From Hyalangium gracile (lineage in GTDB: Bacteria; Myxococcota; Myxococcia; Myxococcales; Myxococcaceae), in assembly GCF_020103725.1 (NCBI RefSeq), contig NZ_JAHXBG010000037.1, positions 43,886 through 107,885 on the forward strand: a stretch of DNA of 64,000 nt, read 5' to 3'. Shown in pieces: positions 52,343 to 60,255 of the stretch. Numbering within the stretch: the stretch's first letter is position 1; every line of letters begins with the position of its first letter. Under the pieces are notes generated by a model. It saw nothing but the letters and a program-made list of their open reading frames with translations. It ran no database searches and was not told where the DNA came from. The translations under genes were made by a program, and so were the position numbers.

Positions 52343-55300
52343 CCATCGCACGTCCCGCCATCCAGGCGGATCTCCTCGACGTGGGCGCTCACAACGAGCG
52401 CGCCGGGTTCCGGCTTCATCGCTTCGAGGTCTACAACTGGGGAACCTTCCACCAGCAGGTGTGGAACCTGGGGCTCCATGGAGACAGCGGGCTGCTGACC
52501 GGGGATATCGGCTCGGGCAAGTCGACCCTGGTGGACGCGCTGGTGACGCTGCTCGTCCCGCCGCAGAAGCTGGCGTTCAACAAGGCCGCGGGGGCGGAGT
52601 CCCGGGAGCGCACCCTGCGCTCCTACGTCCTGGGGCAGTACAAGTCCGAGCGCTCGGAGGCGGGGAGTGGTGCCCGTCCCGTCTTCCTGCGTGACGGGAC
52701 GACCTACTCCGTGCTGCTCGCGCACTTCCACAACGAGGGGTACGGGCAGGACGTCACGCTGGCCCAGGTGCTGTGGATGCGCGAGACGGAGGCCCAGCCC
52801 GCGCGGTTCTATGTCGTGGCGGACGCGCGGCTCTCCATCGCCGAGCACTTCTCGCGCTTCGGAGCGGACCTGGGGAACCTGAAGAAGCGCCTCAAGGGGC
52901 TCACCCGCGAGGTGCATGACACCTTCCCGCCCTACCAGGCGGCCTTCCGGCGGCGGTTCGGGATCGAGAATGAGCAGGCGCTGGATCTCTTCCTCCAGAC
53001 GGTGTCGATGAAGTCGGTGGGGAACCTGACCGACTTCGTGCGCCAGCACATGCTCCCGCCGTCCACCGTCGAGACACGGCTGACCGCGCTCATCTCCCAC
53101 TTCGATGACCTCCACCGGGCGCACGAGGCGGTGCTCAAGGCGAAGCGTCAGCTCAGCCTGCTCGAGCCCCTGGTCGAGGACTGCGAACGCTACGCCAGCG
53201 TGGCGGCCGAACTGGACGCGCTGCGGGTCTGCCGCGAGGCCCTGCGGCCCTGGTTCTCCGAGCAGCGGGCGAAGTTCGCCGAGGCGCGCCTGGCGGAGCT
53301 GGGAACGGAGCGCGAGCAGCTGCGGCTCGAAGGGGAGCAGCTCAAGGAGGCGCTGAGCCGGCAGGGACTGGAGAGGGACCGGATCAAGCAGGCGATCGCG
53401 GCGAAGGGGGGAGGGCGGATCGAATCGGTCAAGGCCGAGCTCGACCAGCGGCGGCAGGAGAAGGAGGCGCGGTGGCAGAAGGCCGAGCGCTACAGGAAGC
53501 TGGCTGAGGCGGTCGGGCTCCCCGCGGCTGCTGATGCGGACGTCTTCCTGGCCAATACGCAGGCCGTCCAGTCGCTGCGCGAGCAGGCCGAGACGGAGCT
53601 CGCCCAGACGCAGAAGGGGCTCACGGATGCCGAGGTCCAGCTCCGCGAGCTCAAGGCCTCCCATCAGGAGATCCTGACCGAGCTCGAATCCCTCCGGCGG
53701 CGGCGCTCCAACATCCCTGCCAGCATGCTCCAGCTCCGTGAGCGGATGTGCGCCGAGCTCAAGTTGGATGCGGAGTCGCTGCCCTTCGCCGGTGAGCTGC
53801 TGCAGGTACGCGAGGAGGAGCGCGACTGGGAGGGAGCTATCGAGCGGGTGCTGCATGCCTTCGGGCTCTCGCTCCTGGTGCCGGACGGGGACTACCAGCG
53901 GGTTGCGCAGTGGGTGGAGCGCACCCATCTGGGCGCACGGCTGGTCTACTACCGTGTGCGGGAGGCGGGGGCGGGGCGGACGTCCACGGCCCAGGCTCAG
54001 TCCCTGGTTCACAAGCTGGCCATCAAGTCCGACTCGGGCCTGTGCCGCTGGCTGGAGGCGGAGCTCGCGCGGCGCTTCGACTACGCGTGCTGCGACACTC
54101 CGGAGGAGTTCCAGCGCGCGCGTCAGGCCCTGACTCGGGCCGGGCAGCTCAAGGGTGCCGGAGAGCGACACGAGAAGGACGACCGGTACCGGCTCGATGA
54201 CCGCTCGCGCTGGGTGCTTGGCTGGACGAACGAGGGGAAGCGGAAGACGTTGGAGGCGAAGGCGCGTGGGCTGGAGGCCCGGCTCCAGACGGCGGCCGCG
54301 AAGTGGCGGGAGCTTGAGGCGAAGCGCAAGGCCCTGCAAGGCCGGGGCGAGCTGCTGGGCAAGCTGACCGTCTTCGACTGCTTCCGGGAGCTGGACTGGA
54401 AGTCCATCGCGCTGGACATCCAGCTTGGGGAGGTGCACCTGCGGCAGCTCGAGTCCGCCTCCAATGTGCTGCGCACGCTCGAGCGGCAGCTCGACAAGTG
54501 CGAGCGCGAGCTGGAGGCGACACAGGCGAAGCTGAAGGCGGTGGAGAAGCGTCAGGCGCGCCAGGAGGTGCAGGAGGATGACGCGCGCAAGGTGCTGACG
54601 GCCTGTCAGCAGGCGCAGCGGGATGCCACCGAGGCGATGCGGGCCTGCTACCCGCGGGTGGAGGCTTTGTGCACGGAAGTAGGGAAGGGGGCCGCGCTCG
54701 ATACCGATACCGCCGAGGAGCGCGAGCGGCAGGTTCGCGAGGAGCTTCAGCGGAGGATCGACGGGGAGGGCAAACGGCAGGAGCGGGCGCGAGACGGCAT
54801 CGTCCGAGCGATGCAGACCTACCGGGCGGCCTTCCCGCTGGAGACGCAGGAGGTGGATGCGAGCCTGGACGCCGCGGGCGACTACAAGGCGATGCTGGTG
54901 TCGCTGCGCGGCGATGACCTGCCTCGCTTCGAGGTCCGCTTCAAGAGCCTGTTGAACGAGAACACCATCCGCGAGGTGGCCAACTTCCAGGCGCAGCTGC
55001 ATCGAGAGCGCCAGGACATCCGCGAGCGCGTCGACACCATCAACCGCTCACTGAGGGCCATCGACTACAACCCGGACCGCTACATCGTCCTGGAGATCAG
55101 TCCGAGCACCGACCCCGACGTGCGCGACTTCCAGCACGACCTGCGCGCGTGCACGGAAGGGACGCTCCCGGGCGCGGAGGACGACGCGTACTCGGAGAAG
55201 AAGTTCCTCGAGGTGAAGCGCATCATCGAGCGCTTCCGGGGGCGAGAGGGCCATACGGAGGTGGATGCGCGCTGGACGCGGCGGGTGACGGACGTGCGCA

Positions 55301-55722
55301 ACTGGTTCGCCTTCTCGGCCTCGGAGCGCTGGCGCGAGGATGACCGGGAGCACGAGCACTACACGGACTCGGGGGGCAAGTCGGGCGGGCAGAAGGAGAA
55401 GCTCGCGTACACGGTGCTCGCCGCGAGCCTCGCCTACCAGTTTGGCCTGCAGTGGGGAGAGACGCGCTCGCGCTCGTTCCGCTTCGTCGTCATCGACGAG
55501 GCGTTCGGTCGCGGCTCGGACGAGTCGGCGCAGTATGGGCTGGAGCTCTTCCGTCGGCTCAACCTGCAATTGCTCATCGTGACGCCCCTGCAGAAGATCC
55601 GTGTCATCGAGCCCTATGTCTCGAGCGTGGGATTCGTGCACAACCACGAGGGGCGGCTCTCCAAGGTGCGCAACCTCACGATCGAGGACTACCGCTCCGA
55701 GCGCGATGCACGCAGCGCGTGA
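52339..55722 (+). CDS. jetC: Wadjet/Mks SMC-like ATPase JetC (MksB)
   Basis: A 1127-residue SMC/Rad50-type ATPase, the motor of the JetABC condensin. Walker A is GDIGSGKS (residues 55-62). Long coiled-coil arms (about 300-500 and 640-960) flank a hinge-like region. The C-terminal half-site has the signature YTDSGGKSGGQKEKLAYTVL (about 1007-1026) and Walker B FVVIDEAFGRGSDESAQYGL (about 1047-1066), followed by LLIVTPLQKIRVIEPYVSSVGFVHN. Together with JetA and JetB it should extrude DNA loops. No jetD (TOPRIM nuclease) gene follows: the next gene, 170 bases on, is a permease. It may therefore be MksBEF-like or a decayed Wadjet. Confidence 0.92.
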   Translation: MTIARPAIQADLLDVGAHNERAGFRLHRFEVYNWGTFHQQVWNLGLHGDSGLLTGDIGSGKSTLVDALVTLLVPPQKLAFNKAAGAESRERTLRSYVLGQYKSERSEAGSGARPVFLRDGTTYSVLLAHFHNEGYGQDVTLAQVLWMRETEAQPARFYVVADARLSIAEHFSRFGADLGNLKKRLKGLTREVHDTFPPYQAAFRRRFGIENEQALDLFLQTVSMKSVGNLTDFVRQHMLPPSTVETRLTALISHFDDLHRAHEAVLKAKRQLSLLEPLVEDCERYASVAAELDALRVCREALRPWFSEQRAKFAEARLAELGTEREQLRLEGEQLKEALSRQGLERDRIKQAIAAKGGGRIESVKAELDQRRQEKEARWQKAERYRKLAEAVGLPAAADADVFLANTQAVQSLREQAETELAQTQKGLTDAEVQLRELKASHQEILTELESLRRRRSNIPASMLQLRERMCAELKLDAESLPFAGELLQVREEERDWEGAIERVLHAFGLSLLVPDGDYQRVAQWVERTHLGARLVYYRVREAGAGRTSTAQAQSLVHKLAIKSDSGLCRWLEAELARRFDYACCDTPEEFQRARQALTRAGQLKGAGERHEKDDRYRLDDRSRWVLGWTNEGKRKTLEAKARGLEARLQTAAAKWRELEAKRKALQGRGELLGKLTVFDCFRELDWKSIALDIQLGEVHLRQLESASNVLRTLERQLDKCERELEATQAKLKAVEKRQARQEVQEDDARKVLTACQQAQRDATEAMRACYPRVEALCTEVGKGAALDTDTAEERERQVREELQRRIDGEGKRQERARDGIVRAMQTYRAAFPLETQEVDASLDAAGDYKAMLVSLRGDDLPRFEVRFKSLLNENTIREVANFQAQLHRERQDIRERVDTINRSLRAIDYNPDRYIVLEISPSTDPDVRDFQHDLRACTEGTLPGAEDDAYSEKKFLEVKRIIERFRGREGHTEVDARWTRRVTDVRNWFAFSASERWREDDREHEHYTDSGGKSGGQKEKLAYTVLAASLAYQFGLQWGETRSRSFRFVVIDEAFGRGSDESAQYGLELFRRLNLQLLIVTPLQKIRVIEPYVSSVGFVHNHEGRLSKVRNLTIEDYRSERDARSA

Positions 55723-55892
55723 GCCTGGGTGGCCTCCACGGGTGTGGACGGCCGCTCGCTCAGGGGAGTGGCAGGGGAGGCCATGAAGGCCCGGGCACTG
55801 TCGTGCCCACCAGGCGGAGCCGCCAACCGTTACGGGGATGGTGCGACTTCCACCCCTACCGTCCAGCAGGGGGGCGCCCCCATCGTTCGCGC

Positions 55893-57065
55893 ATGGCCAC
55901 CACCCAGGGATCGCGTCGGGTCTTCATCGGGCTCATCCTGCTATCCATCGTCCTGGTGTTGCTGGTCATCTCGCCTTTCTTCGAGGCGTTCTTCCTGGCC
56001 GCGGTGCTGGCCGGAGCCTTCTTTGGCATGCAGACCTGGCTGACGAAGCGCCTGTGGGGAAGGAGCGGGCTGGCGGCCGGCATCATCAGCCTGGGCATCG
56101 TCCTGGCCCTGCTGGTGCCTCTCGCCGCGCTCACGGCGTTCATCGTGTCCCAGGTCATCGAAGGGGTGAACTTCATCTCCACCCTCATCCAGCAGCGAGG
56201 GCTGGAGGGCTTGCTGGCCTACGTCCCAGGGCCCTTCAAGGACTCCGCCGCGCGCATGTTGGAGCGCTTCCAGTCGGGGAGCGCAGGGATGTGGCAGACC
56301 CTGCAGGAGCAGCTGAGCGCCCGGGGCGCCGTCGCGGCCCAGACGGTGGGCGGAGTGGTGGCAGCCACGGGTTCGATGATCTTCCAGGCCGTGATGATGC
56401 TCATCGCGCTCTATTTCCTGCTGGTGGATGGCAAGCGGCTCGTGGAGTGGCTGGAGAGTGTGTCCCCCCTCAAGCGAGGACAGACGACGGAGCTGCTGAC
56501 CGAGTTCCGCCGCGTCACCCGGTCGGTGCTGGTGTCCACTCTCGCGACCGCGGGCGTGCAGGCGGTCGCGGCGCTGGTGGGCTACCTCATCACCGGTGTG
56601 CCCGTTCCCATCTTCTTCGCGGCGGTGACGTTCTTCTTCGCGCTCATCCCGGCCGTTGGCGCCGCCGCGGTGTGCGTGGCCGCCGCTCTGGTGCTGCTCG
56701 CCACCGGGCACCCCGTGGCCGCGATCGTCCTGGCCGCGTGGGGCATCATCGTGGTGGGGCTCTCGGACAACGTCATCAAGCCGCTGCTCGCCAAGCGGGG
56801 CATGCACATGCACGGCGTCATCGTCTTCTTCGCCCTGCTGGGAGGCCTGTCCGTCTTCGGTCCGATCGGCCTGCTGCTGGGGCCGCTCAGCGTGGCCTTC
56901 TTCCTGGCCGTGGTGCGCATCTACGAGCGCGACTACGGACGGCCCTCCGCCCGCCCTGGAGACCCCGCCACTCCGCCGCAGGCCCTGCCCCCCGTGGAGA
57001 GGGGCGAAGGTTGGGAGCCCTCCCGTACCACGGTCGAAGGCCCTGAGGAGCGGCACTCACATTAG
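55893..57065 (+). CDS. AI-2E family transporter (PerM/YdiK-like)
   Basis: A 390-residue inner-membrane protein of the AI-2 exporter superfamily. It opens with two close hydrophobic helices (VFIGLILLSIVLVLLVISPFF; FFLAAVLAGAFFGMQ) and has the central soluble segment with GPFKDSAARMLERFQSG. It then has further helices including the conserved GVPVPIFFAAVTFFFALIPAVGA and LSDNVIKPLLAKRGMHMHGVIVFFALLGGLSVFGPIGLLLGP, the clear family signature. The substrate is unknown; some members export AI-2, others act as sodium/proton antiporters. ATG 55893 is chosen because the frame upstream is open but not protein-like. Its stop overlaps the convergent folD stop by four bases. Confidence 0.88.
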   Translation: MATTQGSRRVFIGLILLSIVLVLLVISPFFEAFFLAAVLAGAFFGMQTWLTKRLWGRSGLAAGIISLGIVLALLVPLAALTAFIVSQVIEGVNFISTLIQQRGLEGLLAYVPGPFKDSAARMLERFQSGSAGMWQTLQEQLSARGAVAAQTVGGVVAATGSMIFQAVMMLIALYFLLVDGKRLVEWLESVSPLKRGQTTELLTEFRRVTRSVLVSTLATAGVQAVAALVGYLITGVPVPIFFAAVTFFFALIPAVGAAAVCVAAALVLLATGHPVAAIVLAAWGIIVVGLSDNVIKPLLAKRGMHMHGVIVFFALLGGLSVFGPIGLLLGPLSVAFFLAVVRIYERDYGRPSARPGDPATPPQALPPVERGEGWEPSRTTVEGPEERHSH

Positions 57066-57952
57066 CCGGTGGGCTTGGTGGCCTGGAGCTGGCGCGCGGC
57101 CTGGATCGTGTTCGCGAGCAGCATCGTGATGGTCATCGGGCCTACGCCCCCAGGGACAGGGGTGATGGCCTCGGCCTTCGCGCTGACGGCGTCGAAGTCC
57201 ACGTCCCCCACCATGCGGTAGCCGCGCGGGGAGCTCTCGTCGGGGACGCGGTTCTGCCCCACGTCGATGACCACCACGCCGGGCTTCACCATGTCGGCGG
57301 TGATGAGGTTCTGCTTCCCCACCGCGACGATGAGGATGTCCGCCTGCCGGGTGTAGGAGGCGAGGTCCTGCGTGTGCCGGTGGGTGAGGGTGACCGTGGC
57401 GTCGGGGCCGGGAGCCATGAGCAGCGAGGCCAGCGGCTTGCTGACGATGAGGCTCCGGCCCACGATGACGGCATGCCTGCCTCGGGTGGTGACGTTCTCG
57501 CGGCGGAGCATCTCCATGATTCCGGCCGGGGTGCACGGCACGAACGCTCGGGGGTCGCCCACGAAGGCCAGGCCGGCGTTGAGGGGATGGAAGCCGTCCA
57601 CGTCCTTGGCCGGGTGGATGTGCTCGAGCACGGCCTTGTAGGGCAGGTGGGCGGGCAGGGGGAGCTGCACCAGGATGCCGTGCACCGATGGATCGGAGTT
57701 CAGGCGGTCAATGACAGAGAACAGCTCGTCCTTGGATACGTCCTCCGGCAGGTTCAGCGTCTGGCCCTTCATCCCCAGGGCTTCGCACGCGCGCGTCTTG
57801 CTGGCCACGTAGGCCTGGCTCGCCGGATTGTTCCCCACCAGCACCACGGAGAGTCCGGGTGTGACTCCGGTGGCTCGGAGGGCCGCTACCTCCTGGGCCA
57901 TCTGCTCCCTCATCACCCGGCTGATCTCGGTCCCGTCAATGATGCGCGCCAT
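57062..57952 (-). CDS. folD: Bifunctional methylenetetrahydrofolate dehydrogenase/cyclohydrolase FolD
   Basis: A 296-residue enzyme that oxidises 5,10-methylene-THF with NADP+ and hydrolyses 5,10-methenyl-THF to 10-formyl-THF in one-carbon metabolism. Seen are AYVASKTRACEALGM (Tyr48, Lys52 catalytic), GILVQLPLPAHL, KDVDGFHPLNAG, and the Rossmann part VIVGRSLIVSKPLASLL with ADILIVAVGKQNLIT. PVPGGVGPMTITMLLANT closes the protein. The length is normal for the family (about 290). Downstream in the same direction as xseAB, it is separated from xseB by 99 bases. Confidence 0.96.
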   Translation of the reverse strand: MARIIDGTEISRVMREQMAQEVAALRATGVTPGLSVVLVGNNPASQAYVASKTRACEALGMKGQTLNLPEDVSKDELFSVIDRLNSDPSVHGILVQLPLPAHLPYKAVLEHIHPAKDVDGFHPLNAGLAFVGDPRAFVPCTPAGIMEMLRRENVTTRGRHAVIVGRSLIVSKPLASLLMAPGPDATVTLTHRHTQDLASYTRQADILIVAVGKQNLITADMVKPGVVVIDVGQNRVPDESSPRGYRMVGDVDFDAVSAKAEAITPVPGGVGPMTITMLLANTIQAARQLQATKPTG

Positions 57953-58051
57953 GCGCTGGCTGCATACGCCAATTTCCAGGTGTTGGCGTCCGGTTTCTTC
58001 ACCGCCTCCACTCTGGGTGTTGACTGGGGACTGGCTCGTGACGCGGGCTTC

Positions 58052-58348
58052 CTACTCGGCATCATCTTCGTCGGTCTCGGCGTCAGGGGCTTCGCGCTCG
58101 AGCTGCTCGGCGATGGTCTTCACCTGCATCTCCGCCGCCTGGATCTTCCCGCGGCAGAGCGTCACGAGTTCGGCGGCTTCCTTCACCAGCCCGGAGAGCT
58201 CGTCGACGTCGACCTGGCCTTCCTCGATCTCCTGCAGGATCTCCTCCAGCCGCGCCGCGGCCTCACCGTAGGAGGGCTCGTTCGTCGACCGCTTCTGCTT
58301 TGCCATGTCCCTGCCAGGATCCTTCTTCGTCGAGTTCTTGGGTGCCAT
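58052..58348 (-). CDS. xseB: Exodeoxyribonuclease VII small subunit XseB
   Basis: A 98-residue helical subunit that regulates XseA. The core SYGEAAARLEEILQEIEEGQVDVDELSGLVKEAAELVTLCRGKI matches the family (F...L..LE.IV..LE.G...L......YE.G..L...C...L). The C-terminus is acidic (DAETDEDDAE). A second in-frame ATG at 58304-58306 would remove the Lys-rich first 14 residues and is a plausible start. It begins four bases after the xseA stop, giving an xseA-xseB operon. Confidence 0.9.
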   Translation of the reverse strand: MAPKNSTKKDPGRDMAKQKRSTNEPSYGEAAARLEEILQEIEEGQVDVDELSGLVKEAAELVTLCRGKIQAAEMQVKTIAEQLEREAPDAETDEDDAE

Positions 58349-58352
58349 ATGC

Positions 58353-59951
58353 CTATGTCTTCTCCGGACCTTCGGAGCGAATCCGCAATGTGCCCCGCTT
58401 CAGCTCGGCCGTGAGCGAGGTGCCGCTGGGGGCCTGCGCGGCATCCTTGAGGACCGCTCCCGTCTCCGTGCGCAAGATGGCGTACCCGCGCTCCACCACG
58501 CGCCGTGGATCCAACAAGAGCAGGCGACGTCTCCGCGCTTCGACGCGCTCGCTTTCGATCGCGAGCTGCCTGGAGGCGTACGGGCCCAGCCGCGAAGCGA
58601 TCTCGTCGAGTCGACGCGACTCGGAGGAGAGGTCGCTCCCCGCGCCCCGGCGGAGCCGCCGTGCCGCATCCCGAAGAGTCTGGATGCTCCGCTCGAGGAG
58701 GTCCTTGGCCACGAGTGGGATCTGGCGGGCCTGCTCCTCGAGCTCCGACGAGGAACCCTCGAGGAGCTCCTTGGCGTGATCGAGAATTCTCTCCAGGTGC
58801 GCTTCGACCACGTCCCGGGACTCCAGGACGTGATCGACGAGCATGCGAGCCGCCGCTGTCGGGGTCTTGGCGCTTCGGCCCACGAAGTCGAGCAAAGACA
58901 AGTCCCGCTCATGGCCGATTCCGACCAGGACAGGGATGGGGAATGTCGCGACGGCCCGAGCGATGGCCTCCGAGTCGAACCATGCGAGATCCGTTCGCGA
59001 GCCGCCGCCCCGGCAGATGAGCAGGACATCGAACTCCGCGGCATGGGCTCGGAACCAGTCCAGCGCATTCAGGACCGAGGGCTCTGTCTGTCGTCCCTGG
59101 ACACGCGCTCCATGGACCACTACGTCGAACGCGAACCCGGACTCCTCCAGCGTACGCAGCACGTCGTGGTAGGCGTCCGACTCCAGACTCGTCACGAGGC
59201 CTACGCGCAGGGGCAGCCGGGGGAAGGGCAGCGAGCGGTTCCGCTCGAGGAGGCCTTCTTCGGCAAGCCGCCGGCGAAGCTCCTCTTGTCGCCGGGCTAC
59301 CTCTCCCAGCGTGTAGTCCAGATCGAGGTCCTCGATCACGAACTGGTACGAGCCCCACGGGACGTAGAGCTCGACGCGCCCACGCACCCGGATCTGGAGC
59401 TCGTCCTCGAGCTGGAAGGGGTCACCCGCCTTGGCGAGCCGGTCTTCGAGGTCTCGCAGCGTGCGCCCGAAGAGGACGGCCCTGAGCTTGGAGGATTCCT
59501 TTCCCCACGCATCGCGTTCGATGAGCTCGAAGCCGACGACGCTCCTGTGTCGGGCCTTGTTGAGCCCGGAGATCTCACCCACGAGCCACAGGGAGTTTGG
59601 AAACGCCCGCTGGAGGGCCCCTTGGACCTTCTCATTGAGCTGCGAGACGGTGAGGTCGGTCGCCGCTCCCACCTGCTTGCGTGGAGCGCCAGGTACGTGC
59701 TCATTCGTGCCGAGGGCGAGTTGACCGCCACGTTCACGGTACAGGCGCTGCGTGTTCTCGCAGAAGTCGAATCCCTCGGCGTGTAGCTGGTCCACGACCG
59801 CGACCACGTTCTCCTCGGGAACCGACCAATATTTCTCGGTGCCGTTCCAGTGGCGGGCGGGGAGCGTTTTGACGACGTCCACGAGCCTGCTCTCGTAGCG
59901 AAAACGGATCTGGAGCGCCCCGAGACCATCGTTGGTGACCCGCCGACTCAT
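58353..59951 (-). CDS. xseA: Exodeoxyribonuclease VII large subunit XseA with N-terminal HARP-like domain
   Basis: A 532-residue nuclease subunit that trims single-stranded DNA in repair. The canonical protein begins near residue 98 (LTVSQLNEKVQGALQRAFPNSLWLVGEISGLN), an OB fold, followed by the catalytic region (LPFPRLPLRVGLVTSLESDAYHDVL; LLICRGGGSRTDLAWFDSE; VGIGHERDLSLLDFVG) and a coiled-coil C-terminus. The extra N-terminal 95 residues include IRFRYESRLVDVVKTLPARHWNGTEKYWSVP, which resembles the HARP domain of SMARCAL1-type annealing helicases. E. coli XseA (456) has no such part. ATG 59951 gives the full extension. The extension is in protein-like sequence, so it is unlikely to be a miscalled start. 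Confidence 0.9.
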   Translation of the reverse strand: MSRRVTNDGLGALQIRFRYESRLVDVVKTLPARHWNGTEKYWSVPEENVVAVVDQLHAEGFDFCENTQRLYRERGGQLALGTNEHVPGAPRKQVGAATDLTVSQLNEKVQGALQRAFPNSLWLVGEISGLNKARHRSVVGFELIERDAWGKESSKLRAVLFGRTLRDLEDRLAKAGDPFQLEDELQIRVRGRVELYVPWGSYQFVIEDLDLDYTLGEVARRQEELRRRLAEEGLLERNRSLPFPRLPLRVGLVTSLESDAYHDVLRTLEESGFAFDVVVHGARVQGRQTEPSVLNALDWFRAHAAEFDVLLICRGGGSRTDLAWFDSEAIARAVATFPIPVLVGIGHERDLSLLDFVGRSAKTPTAAARMLVDHVLESRDVVEAHLERILDHAKELLEGSSSELEEQARQIPLVAKDLLERSIQTLRDAARRLRRGAGSDLSSESRRLDEIASRLGPYASRQLAIESERVEARRRRLLLLDPRRVVERGYAILRTETGAVLKDAAQAPSGTSLTAELKRGTLRIRSEGPEKT

Positions 59952-60030
59952 CAGGTCACTTTATCACCGCAAGCGGGGATCCAGCTTGGGACGCTTGCTT
60001 GCCTCCTCCAGGAGGATTAGGCCGGCGGTC

Positions 60031-60210
60031 ATGGCCGAGCACCACATCGACCACGACGGAGTCCGCATCGCCTTCCAGGTCCTCGGTCGCCAGGACGCGC
60101 CTGCGGTGCTCCTGCTCGCGGGCAAAGGGTGCGGCTCCAGGTATTGGCCGGATGCTTTCTGCAAGCCTCTGGCCCGGTGGCTTGACGCATGCGCCCGTAC
60201 TCCCGTGTAG
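60031..60210 (+). pseudogene. Truncated alpha/beta hydrolase (N-terminal remnant)
   Basis: Fifty-nine residues from ATG 60031 match the start of alpha/beta hydrolases (GVRIAFQVLGRQDAPAVLLLAGKGCGSRYWPDAFCKPLA), with the oxyanion-region loop after the first strand. The frame then leaves the family (WLDACARTPV) and stops at TAG 60208-60210. The nucleophile elbow and catalytic residues are missing. The break lies directly in front of the SitA-like toxin, so toxin insertion or recombination probably cut the gene. Confidence 0.6.
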
Positions 60211-60255
60211 TTCCGGAGCGACGGCTTTCTGGCAACGTCGCTCCCGAGGTGCGCC

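Noticed and set aside
55723..55892. Search for jetD or a small gene in the 170-base gap after jetC
   Set aside because: No frame gives a TOPRIM or DUF3322-like sequence; the gap is far too short for jetD and shows no convincing small gene.
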